Below, piece after piece: positions 20,272 to 31,833 of a stretch of 64,000 bases of DNA. Position numbers and translations under genes: made by a program. The DNA is from Trichocladium uniseriatum (Eukaryota > Ascomycota > Sordariomycetes > Sordariales > Chaetomiaceae): assembly GCA_017139535.1 (NCBI GenBank), contig WOUO01000005.1, forward strand, positions 248,001 through 312,000, in the 5' to 3' direction. The notes below the pieces were generated by a model. It had not been told where the DNA came from. It saw nothing but the letters and a program-made list of their open reading frames with translations, and made no database searches. Numbering within the stretch: position 1 is the first letter of the stretch; each line of letters begins with the position of its first letter.

Positions 20272-23000
20272 TCACGCTCTGTTCCCCCCATTCCCGGCCC
20301 CATCGTTCATGTCTTCCTCCCTAAACACGCTCCTCCTCAACGGACTCCCCGGCACCGCCCCCTGCGAGGCCGCCGCCGTCGGCGCCAAGAGATGATCCAC
20401 GCCCTCGCGCGCAGGGCCCCCGGCCACCGGCGGCACCACTACTGGGCTCTCCACAGACCCATCACGCTGCTGCACTGCCCCGCCATTACCACTGCTCAGG
20501 ACGCGCTCACCCATCCCCGGCGCAGTCGTCATCGAGCTGACAGTCGTGTCGCTAATCTGCCTCAGATGCGACCTGTCCCTCTCCGACAGGTTGGAGATGC
20601 CCGAGAGGACCTTGTTTTCGCGCGGGGAGGCGGTGGTTGCCGATGTCGGGGAGGTTGTTGACGAGGACGGCATCGGAGCGTTGCCGAGGGCGTCCGAGTC
20701 GGGGCGGTAAACTATCGGGGATTCGTCGTCGGGAATTGGCGGCGGGGAAGGAAGGGGTCCGGCATAGAATTGGGGTTGCGGAGGCGGGGTCGGGGTGCTG
20801 ATGGATGCATGGTCGATTTGCTGGGTGCCGCCAGCGGAATAGATGGTACCGCTGTTGAGGGAGCCGCGGTGCGAGGCCGCATTGTTATCGTGCAGTTCGG
20901 CCCGTGGGGATGTGTCTAGAGAGGGTTAGCTAAGGCTTTTTGGCAGGAAAAGTTGTGGGCGTACCAGGCAGCTCGACAGGTAGCTGGACCTCGGTGTTCA
21001 TCATCTCGGCGATTGTGCGCGGAGCTGGCGCAGCGACGACGCTCTCGACGTCGGTCGCGCTCAGCGGCGAATAGTCGGATGATACGACCGTGGGCGGTGC
21101 CTTGACTTCACTGGGCTGCCCGCGCAACCACGAGGCGACGCGGCGGCCGTTGGTGTCTTCGGTGCCGGCCTCGCTCATGGGCCCGCGCAGGAGCCTGCGC
21201 CGCCTCCAGAGGAGGATGAGCACGGCAACCACGGTGATGAATACGATTCCGAGGACCGATCCGAGGACTGGGGGGAGGTATGACGGCACGCCGCCTCCTC
21301 CTCCTTCCACTGGAACAGGCGTGGAGGGCGCGGTCGGGTTAGTATTGTCGACCGGCGCGACCGAGGCATACGGATAATAAGTCGTAATCTTGCTCGTCGG
21401 GTACGGTGACGCAAACACGTCAGCGAGATCATCGTCGTCCCAGCCAGAGGGCTCCGGGGTGGTCGCCGTTGCCCCGCCGGTGCCCGTCCCGCCAATCTTG
21501 TCGAGGACGGGGTCGGGAACGGTGTACTTGGAGTGGACCGCGGGGTCGTACCGGTCCACCCATGTCCCCGTCGAGAGGTTGAACACGCGAATGGTCTCAC
21601 CAAGACATTCGCTACCGGCACCGCCTAGGTTCTGATAGCCGCCAATGACCAGCATCTGATCCGGGTACGGCATGACGCACTTGTGGCCGGCGCGCCCTTC
21701 TTCGTTGCTTTGGGCCAGCTTTACCCAGGTAAACGACGGCAGAGACAACACCCAGACGTCGTCGCTAAAGGGCTCCTTTTGGTGCAGGCCGTCGTAGCCG
21801 CCGTAGTAGTAGATGTTGAAGCTCGAGCCGTCCTGCGCCGGCGCGACAACCGCGCACCCGCGCGTAAGCTGGCCGGGTCCATCGACGGTTTTCTGACGAT
21901 ACCACTTCTTGCCGTCAACGTCGTAGATATCGATGGTGGACATGAAGGATGGGCTTTGCGCTTCCTGTTGCGAGATTAGAGGTGGTAACGAAACCGGTCA
22001 CGGGGAATACAAACGCTGGCTGATTTGTTGGACGAAGACCCGCTAATTGTGATAAAATCAGGATACACAACGCCTCCTAGGGCCACAAGGATGCCCCGGG
22101 GCCCGACGGGGACCCAGACAAGCTCGGGATTTGCCCGCCCCTTGATGTCCGAATCCAGTGTGGCGTTGGTAAAGGTTTCGTGCTGCTGGGTGGTCATGTC
22201 TAGCGTGATCAGAGTGTTCGACACATTGACGGCTTGCATAGATGCATTCGAAGTCCCGACGGCATAGACGGGGCCTCCGCTCGCCGATCGCAGACCGGAA
22301 AAGTACCAGGCCAAGTTCTCGGACGGCGCGCTGGCTGCTCCGCCGTAGGCGATGTAGCGTGTCATGTTGACGCCAAGGTCGCGGTCGACAAACTGCGGCT
22401 TAAAGTCGGACCTGACAGGGCCATACTGATAGCGCTGGTAAGATAGCGCCGTAGTTCCAGAGGGCTCGGAATACGCATCGGTGCGCGCAGCTAGGCCGCC
22501 ATAGAGAAAGAATTCCTCATTGTTGCCCAAAAGAGCACCATCGATGTAGGTCGGGGCGCGGTTGGTGGCGTCAACTCCGTCGCCTACCTTTGGGAGCGTC
22601 CCCAGCACTGCCGTAATGTTCTCCGTCGTGTTGAATGGGGTGCTGAAGTTGAGAGTGTAGATGATGCCCTTGGGATTGCCTAGCCGAAAATCAGTCTCCT
22701 CCGCCAGGGCATAGGGCGTGGACACCCACCGTCGTCAAAAGCACGGCCAAAGGAGCCGTCAGCAAACCCCGGCTGCCAGTACAGAGCGCCGCCGTCTAGA
22801 TAGACTGTGTCCCGGACGACGGAAGCTAGGGCAAAAGTTAGAGAGACGGTGGCACAGTATCAGCGACGCAGCGCACCTCGAAGCTGTTGCCAATGGCATA
22901 TCCTCGTGTTGACCTGGTTAGCCTCCCAGCTCGCCTGGCCGAGGGCCTGCGAAGTCAAAGCCGTCAAGACGGCGAGCACGCCCAGACTTGGCCCGACCAT
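20272..23000 (-). CDS. Kelch-repeat single-pass membrane protein
   Basis: Five exons (23000-22877, 22825-22730, 22679-22015, 21964-20965, 20915-20272) give 842 residues. A signal peptide (MVGPSLGVLAVLTALTSQALG) is followed by an extracellular Kelch-type beta-propeller of about 450 residues, with RDTVYLDGGALYW, EEFFLYGG, FNIYYYGGYDG and QMLVIGGYQN strands. One hydrophobic helix (about 524-548, VLGSVLGIVFITVVAVLILLW) ends in WRRRR, a stop-transfer signal. The cytosolic tail of about 290 residues is Ser/Pro/Thr-rich. The last exon, joined by a GTACGC donor and a CTAAC/CTCTAG acceptor, supplies most of that tail; without it the protein would end at 20930. This is a type I plasma-membrane or wall-associated protein common in filamentous ascomycetes. 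The ligand is unknown. Confidence 0.83.
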
Positions 23001-26000
23001 TGTGAGCACGAAAGAACGGGTACAAGGGAAAAGTTGAATTAGGAACGGCGCCGGGACAGCATCGGTACAGGCCAAGATGCTGGGTCAGCCGGCACAGCGC
23101 AAGGGAATCAGGCACTGTCGCTGGATTTCATGGCAAAGGCAAACATGCCGTGAAGCATGCAAGTCTTTGTGCAAGGCCGGACAAAAGCCTCGACGGACCC
23201 ATGCTCCGTGCCACACGCCTGGATTCGACCGAAAGCCCGACTCTTTCTGGCAGGGAGCTGACCAGAGCCAAGACCGCGACCCCGCAGGAGAGTCAGACCA
23301 ATCGTGAGCCCTGTCTGTCGTTCCGCTGGCAGCCACCCTCGAGCCACCATGTCGAGGCTGGCCGTGATGCTATTGGGCGGGTTCGCCCGCCATTTCTGCT
23401 CTGCTGCATGTCAGCCTTCATGATGGGCATCGCACGGGAATAAGTGTCTGCGAAAGATTCCTCAGAGATTTCCCAAGCATGAGGCATCATGAACACAATG
23501 CCCTCATGACCGTCGGCTTCCTGTAGTATTATCCGGCCTTCCTCTTCGAGAGCTTTTAGCGAGGGTTACGACCAACGGGCTGCCCAGGGAGACGCCGTGG
23601 TACTCTGTCGACGGCGAGTATCGAGTGAGAACTCGAATATCGCACAGAATCAAGTCATGCCACTCCTCACTGTCGCGACTTCGAGACCGGTAGCCGTGCG
23701 CCACTGTCGCCCGGCATCTCGGCCTGAAGAGGGGCGGGGCCGAACTGTCCGCCGGTGATCAACGTCCTCGGCATCCTGACGCGGATGAATATCGCCATCC
23801 ACGGACCGAGCAGCCTGCGCAGGCTGCCAAGACCACGACACACCTTCGGCGTCTTCGAGGACGAACAGCTGGGACTTCGAACCGAACCCGAGAATCCCTC
23901 TGCAAGGCAAAGATGCTTGAAATCGTGGCTCCTTCCTGAGCCGCAGTGGATGCTCGCAATCCATTGGATGTTCATCGGCCGAGTTCATGGTTTTCTCAGC
24001 CTTGTGTTCATGAGATCCGAGATCGACACCGGGGGTCGAATGCTTGAACCCCTCATCCTTCTGCCAACATGGTTGCATTGGCAGGCTCAACTCGCCGACC
24101 GATCCAACGTGGTCCCGCGGTTGGTTGGCGGGCAAGCCACCGAATTCGTAATGAATGCAACCCCGATGTTCAATTTTGCGGGAGAGATGGACGGCTGTGG
24201 CAAAGTGCCGGGTGGGATTGAGGAACAGCCGCCAAAAAAGAAAGTCATCGATTGAGAGCCGTTGTTGCGCTCCAGGACCTCGCTTCGGGTGCTCCGTTAA
24301 TTGGAATGGAGGGACAGAAATTAACACTACCGGGCAGATCGTGAGCAAACAGCGGGGTCCCAGCGCGCTCGCCGATACGGACATCCCGCGCGATGAAATC
24401 TCGACATGACGGCCGTGCTGATGTGATGCCGATGCTGACTGTTGTTGACTCCGCCCGAGTTGTTGAGTCTCACCAGTCGTTGCTGGGCAGGAGCGGGGCA
24501 AAGGGACGAACTGGGGAAGCTGCCCCCACCACGACGGGAAGTCGCGATGGTGGGTCTCAAGCCACAAACCCTGCATGCCCTGTAAGGCTAGACCACGAGC
24601 GGAAAGGCTTGGGTCGATCGTCCAATCACCCGACGACAGCAGCTCAAGCTCGCCCAAGCTCCTTCCAGACAGGGATTGCTTCCCGGCCCAACACGCCAAC
24701 CGCACTTGGCACTTTTGTCGCCGTCAGACTCTTCTCTCGGCTGTGTGGCTTCAACGGCCCGGGACAAAGGGCCGACCAAAACGGACTTTGAAGACCTCCA
24801 CCTGAGCGCAGCAATTTCCGCTCCCGGCAAGCGTGACGTTGTTAGCGGTTCATGCAAGGTACCGTCGACGGCTAAAGATAGCGGATTCCCACGGCCGCGA
24901 GTCACACGAGAGACGGATCTTCTTGAGGAACCCGGTTTCGTTCTGACTGTCCTTCCTCGTGTGCGAGCGTCGATGATGCTGTCAGCGCCGCCACGGTCTC
25001 GGCGCGGGAAGCCCCTCATTGGGCGGGCAACTCTGATTTTATACGAACTCTGCGGTGTGGCTCAAATGGCTCAACTCTCCGGATTGGGAGGAAGGTTCTT
25101 TTTCCGTGGGGTGGCAGGAAGACCCACCAGACTTCCTCCGCTCAGCCTCTCGGGGCTTGACCATCCACCAGCCTGACCCTCGCTCACTGTCCACTCACCA
25201 GCCCCGCCCACAGGCCAAGGATGCAACGCTCACAAGTCCCCGATGCTGCTCTGGAGTCAGTGGGAGGCAGCAACATTCCCCCGTCTGCTTACTCCCCCTC
25301 GCTGCCACGCGGCAAGCTCGGGTGGGCTTGAGAGTTGAGAGACCAGGCTTCAGCGAGAGATTTTCACAGCCATGCTGTCACTGATCCAAGATGTGAGCCT
25401 TCTGGAAAACGCGGTGATGTGTGGCTCACCGCCGTTGCCAGGGTTGTGCAGTTGGCTCGGGCTGGATCAGCTCGAGGCTGATCTCCCGCGCCATTGGTCT
25501 CCCGTCCCTCGGACGGGCGCGGTGTGCTCTGCGGTGCCTGGTGGGATGTGTGGTGTGTGTCCCGATGGGCAGGGGTAGCAGCTCTTGATGCACCCTGGCA
25601 ACTGGGTCTTTCCAAGTCGGGCCAACAAAGACGTGCATCTCTGCCGGGCCACCACTCCCGGAGCGCAAATCCCTTCTGGCCCTGCAGGTCGGGACTTGGA
25701 GCTCTCCCAGGTCTTTGTTCCCTCGCCCTTCCCTCTCTGTGATCTCGACGAAAACGACGAGCTCCTCTCGAGGCGATCCTCTCCCAAGTCAAGCTCGAAG
25801 CTGTGCCGGCCAAAGACAAGACAAGCACGCTTCTTGTTGCCATCGACCGAAGATCTCAACGCTGCGCGCTTTTGGGAGTGTTTGCCTGCCAGGGCTGTCA
25901 TATCCTGCTTGCCAAGCCCTGCGCCGCTGGGTCATTTCCTCTTGGGCTCCTCTTGAGCCGCTTGCGATTCCCAGCCTTATATGGTCAGCTGGCGCCGCCG

Positions 26001-26127
26001 GCCCACGGCAGACTTGCAGCTCTCACCAACCTCGCTCGTTGTTCCCGCAGTCGCTCCCCTTTGAGACTGCATTCACTCGTTGTCGGCTCGTCGCGTCTGG
26101 CTGACGTAGCGGCTTAACCCGAGAACA
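23001..26127. other. Long divergent intergenic region
   Basis: This is about 3.1 kb between the Kelch gene (-) and the wall-protein gene (+). Many short open frames occur in all six frames and none shows a domain, a good start or consistent splice sites. The longest (minus, ending at 23650) has no recognisable content. I see no supported gene. Confidence 0.45.
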
Positions 26128-28736
26128 ATGCGTCTTTCGCAGCTCCTCCCCAGCCTCGGGGCTTTGTCCCTCGCCCATGCTGCCTTGGCGGCCGAGGGGC
26201 CGTTGCTCGGGCGAACAGAAGAGCACGTCAGCGCCAATCATGACTGTTGGGATTGGTGTTATAAGACAGTCACTCACACTGAGCATCACACGTGAGTAGG
26301 CCTTGAAGCTCATGTTGTTGAATCTTGGCTAACCCTCGCAGTGTCACCGTACCGTAAGGAACTCGATCCTCATGCCTGCGACGCGTCTAACCGAGTATAG
26401 GGGGAACTCGTCGGCCACGGTCACGGTTACATGTACCGAGACGGTGACTGATACCGCGACGACCACGGTGACTGATGTCGGGACGGTCACTGATGTCGCG
26501 ACGGCCACGGTTACTCACACCGCGACGGCCACGGTAACTGATGTCGAAACGGCCACGGTGACTGATGTCGCCACGGCAACGATCACTGATGTCGCAACGG
26601 CCACGGTCAGCTGGGGTACTACCCATACGAACGAGGTCAGCGTCAGCGTCACGGCCACCGAGTTTGTCACGACCACCTTCGTGTCGACTTACACCACAGT
26701 AAGTGTGTCGAACCCTGCTCATGGCCGAGCTAACACGCCCAGTCCTACCCGGTTACCGAGACCGCGACGGTCTGCAAGGGGTACCCGAAAGAATGCGAAG
26801 TGAGCACGACCACCAAGTGGAAGACGACAACGACAACAGAGACGATCTGCGAGACGATTCCCACGACCGTTATCCAGCCCACCACTGTTGTTCAGCCCAC
26901 CACGATCGTCCAGCCGACGACGATCATTGAGGCTACCACCGATACAGTCGTCGAGACTACCACCGCCACCGAGACGCAAACGACGACTTACACCACGAGC
27001 TTCAGTTACCCGGTGACGGTCATCCAGGGCACCACCAAGTGGAAGACGGAGACGACGACCGTCGTAGAGACCTATGTAAGCCGAGGAAACGGTTGGTCCA
27101 TCTTGCATTGACTAACATGCGACAGGTTACGACGTTCATCACGACGGTTCCGACAACTGTGGCGGTTCCGACGACCGTCCCGACAACTATCCTAGTTCCG
27201 ACCACGCTGACTGACACGCTCACTACCACGGAGCTCATCCCTACGACCCTGACCGAGACCACCACGTTTGTCACGTCGTATCCCGTTACCGTGACTGACA
27301 GCACCACCATCTACACCACCGAGACGACGGTGGTGGTCTCGACGACCGTCAGCACATACACGACCGTGAGCACCTTTACGAGCGTGAGAGAGGTCACAAA
27401 CACCGTCACCAACACTGTGCCCGTGACCGTCACCTTGCCGGGCGAGACGGTCATCACTTCGGTGACGCTCTGCCCTGTCCCGACGAATACGGCTCCCGTT
27501 ATACGCACCAAGACCTCGAAGCGCCAGGTGTGGGGCTGCGATCCTGGATTCGTCTGCAAGATGCCGAAGCCGGGTAACTGCAACGTCTGGACCGACTCGC
27601 CGAGCCGGGACTTTGTGTGCGAACCGCAATACTGCGCGCCGGCGCCGTATTACCCGCACGTGGAATGGCCAAAGGGCGAGACGGGCTACTACCCTCTGAC
27701 CGAGGGCTACTTTAATCTCAACCCCAACGCTTTCGGTCTGAGCTACGACATTTTCGAGCAGAAGGAGGTTGTCACCAAGATCCACGGGAAGAAGACGACC
27801 ATCACAACCGGCAACTGGGTTTCCCAGACCTCTCTCACCCATTTCCCCCCTGAGCCCTCCGTCACGGCCAGGTCGTACCGCCTCAGGGCTCTGTCCAAGC
27901 GCGACGAGACAATTGCGCCAGGCGTTTGCTTTGCGTTCTGCCAAAACGCTTACAACGAGGCCCAGAAGATCGGCTTGACGGATGACCTCTGCATTCTTGG
28001 CACTTCCTTCCGGGATTCATACGATTCCTGCCGGCTGTGCATTGACGAGAATGCCGAGGACATCAAGGTCACCTGGAGGGCATACCTGGGCGACAAGTTT
28101 CTGGAGTATGTCGACTTTTGCGACATCCAGCCGCCCGAGGAGCAGACTTCCACGGACACGCCGCCCCAGACGCAGGTGACCGACACGTCGGTTCCGCCGG
28201 TCGAGACGACGACGCAGGACCCGATCAACACCAACACCGAACCTGTGCCAATCACCAGCACCTCGACCACGCCGGAGCCGACCTCGACGCCCGAGCCGAC
28301 GCCGACCTCCACCCCGTCTTCGGCCGAGCCATCGACTGAGGAACCATCGACCGCTGAGCCATCCACTGAGGAGCCAACGACCGCTGAGCCCACATCTGCT
28401 GAGCCCACATCCGACGAGCCTACTTCTGCCGAGCCGACAACCACGGTGCCTTCATCTTCGGAACCCTCGGCCGAGCCCTCGGAAAGCGAGACCTCGACAC
28501 CCTCCGACACAGACGCCAGCACCACCCCCACCTCGACCGACAGCTCACCGTCTTCGGAGCCGTCCCCGACAGAGCCCCCCGTGACGCCAGGCAGCTCGAC
28601 GCTCGTGACCTTGACCAGGGAGCCCACGCCGACGAGCTCCATCGCCCTCGGCGCAGCGGGTAGGCTTGTGCCCCGGTCGTTTGGGTCGCTGGGCAACCTG
28701 CTCGCATCCCTGCTGGCCGTCGTCTTCTTCTTGTAG
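26128..28736 (+). CDS. Thr/Ser-rich, probably GPI-anchored cell-wall protein
   Basis: Five exons (26128-26291, 26342-26353, 26401-26698, 26743-27075, 27126-28736) give 805 residues; the second exon is only 12 nt. A signal peptide (MRLSQLLPSLGALSLAHAALA) precedes about 400 residues of degenerate T-V-T-D and T-T-x-V-x-P repeats, expected to be O-glycosylated. A central ordered domain follows with Cys motifs (WGCDPGFVCKMPKPGNCNVW, CFAFCQNAYNEAQKIG, YDSCRLCID). A second Glu-Pro-Ser/Thr repeat region then leads to a hydrophobic C-terminus (NLLASLLAVVFFL) after a small-residue site, as in GPI-anchor signals. It should sit at the cell surface; adhesion is possible but not shown. Joining the exons removes stop-containing intron sequence and keeps the repeat phase throughout. 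Confidence 0.82.
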
Positions 28737-29609
28737 ACGGCCTGGCCTTCTCTCTAATGCTTAATTTGTATTCTTTTCGGTGGAGTGGCGGATTATGAAA
28801 AATGCACACAGTTTAATGGTTGTTTTGGTTATTACGTATGGTGCCGACGGTTATGGTACGATTTCACGACACTCCTTGGGTATACCCCTAATGTCTATTG
28901 ATGACTTGACTTTGGCTAGATTTGGAAGGGGGTGGGCTTTTTGATACCCGTTAGTGCTTACTCAGTCGTGGATGAATTGAGTAAGTGTGTCACTCCTTTT
29001 GGATGCATGAGCGTGGTGGTTATGGGGCATGTCACTCTTTACGATTACACAGTGTGGGAGGAAGTTATTTAAAGGGAGGCAGCCATGGTTTGGTGGGATG
29101 TACGAGTACCATGATGGGTTTGGGCTTTGAACATCCTGATCTCGGATGGGCTTGGTGGTGCTAGTTTGAATGAGCTGCGAGAGGAAGAGACAGATGCGCG
29201 CCGATGAATAAATGCCATTCCTCTACATACTGCGCGCGGATGCGGAGCCCCTGAGTCTTTGCATGCAGCCAAGCCACCAACGCAGTCGGGAAGACTCGGC
29301 GCTGTTGGTTCTGCTTTTGGGAGTTTACTCGGCCAAAGGGAGCGCGTGCTGCCGTGAGATATTGAGTTCATTTCGTTTAAGCAGGAATGGGTGGGCACGC
29401 GGAGTGGGAGCGGGAGTGGCTCCCACTATGCAGGAGACACGGCGGGTGTGATCTAGGAAGCTGTTCTCGAGGCTCCATTGCTAACACGTTCGATGTTACC
29501 CGTATTGCGTATGAAACTATCAGACACGCCGTCCATACCCGGTATGGATGGCTCCGTCAAGCATTTTATGCAGTGTACATATATCCTCGGTCCATGAAGC
29601 CAACGACGC
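28737..29609. other. Intergenic, convergent 3' ends
   Basis: The region separates the 3' ends of the wall-protein gene (+) and the dioxygenase gene (-). It is AT-richer than coding DNA. No feature is supported. Confidence 0.5.
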
Positions 29610-30895
29610 TCACCACACCCGCCCACCGGCAACTTTAACCGGCACATGCAGTAGCCTGTCCCCCTTCCCTCCCCCGCTCGGTGCCGGCAGCCCCCCCCCG
29701 CGGATGTTCACTTGTAGCGCCTGGTGGATCAGCCGGGGCTCGGCCAGCGCCGTGTCGCGTTCCGTTCGCCAGCGTACAAAGTCGGCCTCGGCCGTGCCGG
29801 CCTTGAGATGCTTGTTATGCTCCCGCTGGTCGGCGACGGTTGAGCGGGCCTGGGGCGTGTTTCGCGCGTCTGGGGGCGGGTAGTCGTGGCCGGTGTAGAT
29901 TTTGTACGTTGGTGGGAGGGAGAGGAGCTTTGTGGCTGTTGCGAAGCTGTGGCGGGTTAGCATTGGGTAAGGGGGAGGGCAAAGGGGGACGCACAGGTCG
30001 GCGGTGCTGCCGCCGGGGAAGTCACAGCGGGCTGAGCCGACGTCGGGGTTGAAGAGAGAGTCGCCGCAAAAGATGTTTTCTGGCGTGTGGTTAGTGTAAG
30101 GGGACTGCGACTCGGGAATGCTTGATACTCACCCCCTATCAGGTACCCCATGTGGTCTGGCGTGTGCCCAGGCAGGTGCAACGCCTTGGCCTCGAGCTGG
30201 CCGACGCGAAAGACCTCGTCGTCGTCAAACAGCTTGTCGAATGCGCCCTCGTACTCTTCCCTGGCGATGCCGTACCGCCGCGCAAACCGCTCCTGGACCT
30301 GGCCGATCCGCCTCCCGATACAGATCTCGGGCTTCTGGGCTCCGGTAGTCTCAGACAGACGGCTCTGCAGATACTTGGCGGCCGTCAGATGGTCGGCGTG
30401 GACGTGCGTCTCGAGCAGGCGGTCGATAGTGTACCCTTTTTCGCTGGCCAGGGCGAGCAGGGCGTCGGCGGATTCGGTTGAGACGGCGCTGCGGGCCGGG
30501 TCAAAGTCGAGGACCGGGTCGATGATGACGGCGGCTTTGGTGGTCGGGTCGGCGACGATGTACTGCCAGGTCGAGGTGTTTGGCTCGAAGCAGGCGTGGA
30601 TGATAGGTTCGGTCATGGTCATGGGTGGGTAGTAGAGCAAGGTATGTGGCAAATGCGGTCCGTCTTGGTGGCTTGAAGCTGAGTGCATATGCAGACTGGG
30701 CGTGATAGTTTCATATAGGCGATGACGAAACGGTGCAGGACAGTCATGCCTCCGAGAGAAACAGGCCAGGCTTTGTCTCGGCAGCCTGTTGGGATGACGG
30801 CCGGCCCGCGTCAGGGTCGCCGACCTCGATCCGGCGCATAATGAAAGACTCAAGGGGCGCTGGAGACGGAAACAGAGACGGGTCGGAGTGGACAT
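29610..30895 (-). CDS. ETHE1-like persulfide dioxygenase (metallo-beta-lactamase fold)
   Basis: Exons 30895-30133, 30079-29995 and 29946-29610 give 394 residues. The MBL-fold core starts near residue 94 (MTEPIIHACFEPNTSTWQY). It holds THVHADH (163-169), LPGHTPDHMG (H244), ENIFCGDSLF (D261) and YTGHDYPP, the metal ligands of the glyoxalase II/ETHE1 group. The segments IIDPVLDFDP and ARCDFPGGST are typical of ETHE1 and bacterial Blh-type persulfide dioxygenases, which oxidise glutathione persulfide to sulfite in sulfide detoxification. The first 93 residues are rich in Arg, Ser and Leu with few acids and could be a mitochondrial presequence. Met92 or Met94 (30622 or 30616) are alternative starts if they are not. 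It is divergently paired with a YeeE/YedE sulfur transporter gene. A glyoxalase II-like role is the main alternative. Confidence 0.83.
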
Positions 30896-31833
30896 GTTCG
30901 CACCGCATCACCAGAGGACGGCATGGATATGCGTGGTCAGCCAAAACCGAAAAGTCTCCGATGCCCGTTCTCCCCATCTGATAGGTGGCCGTCATCATCG
31001 CATCACGGCGTCATGGATGGTGATCCCCGCCTGGTTCTCCTGACTAGACCACGTAATGTTCGGAATTTTGTCGAAATCCCACGGCCCCTGCGTCGGTGAC
31101 CTCCACGTGACGGCAGTCTCAATGCCGTACAACTCGGAGACATTTGAGTACATCTCGGCGATGTGCATCGATGATCGGCCCATCGGTCCAGGGGTCCATC
31201 GACCGGGATATGGCGCCGTTGTGATGTGGGTCCCCGGACCCAGCCCCGCTTGACCCCGGGTCTCGGCATGAAATTGAGAACCCCGAGATACCTCGTCACA
31301 TCGGCGACCAAAAAAAGGCGCCAAAAACCGGGGTGGATGGGCCCGGTGCAGTGGTCGCCGGGCCGCATGTCTCAGATGCTGTGGTGGTGTGGAAGCATGT
31401 GGACCAATTTGGGAATTTTCAATGGCCTGCCCATAGTTTGTGTGGTTGAGGGAAGGAAAAGGTTAGACCCTGTCGACGGGGACCGGGCGTTGGGGTTGAG
31501 AATCACCGCGCCTTCCAGAAGCTCGGCGACGTCAGAGCAGCCCACAATGGCAAGCACGGCTCCCGCAGGCAGCGCCAACGCACACCACTCGAAATGGAAC
31601 GAATGGCTTTGCGGGTCCCGTGTCTGCGAATTGCCGAGCATCGCCATCTCGCGCGAGCTCGGTCATCACCCCACTCCGGACCGTTTGATACAAGGACGGA
31701 GTATTTATATTCAAGGCGACGCCATGGCGGCTCGTGTGGCGTGCCATGCAGACTAATACGCACCCTGAACGTCGGAAACGCCATCCGGCACGAATAAGCC
31801 ATTGTTAGCCATCATCATCAACTCGACGAAACA
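30896..31833. other. Shared divergent promoter of the sulfur gene pair
   Basis: This is 938 bp between the start codons of the persulfide dioxygenase (-) and the YeeE/YedE transporter (+). It is short for this window and could serve both genes. Open frames here are short, overlapping and featureless. A partly matching CYS3-like site is listed separately. Confidence 0.5.
31210..31219. promoter_or_regulatory. Possible CYS3/MetR-like site (one mismatch)
   Basis: ATGGCGCCGT matches the palindromic consensus ATGRYRYCAT known for the Neurospora sulfur regulator CYS3 at nine of ten positions. It lies between two genes that look sulfur-related. A one-mismatch 10-mer is common by chance, so support is weak. 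Confidence 0.18.

Noticed and set aside
23650..24705. Open frame of 351 codons on the minus strand
   Set aside because: It opens with a non-ATG codon, has no domain or compositional bias typical of the neighbouring genes, and other frames over the same stretch are also open. I treat it as chance in GC-rich DNA.
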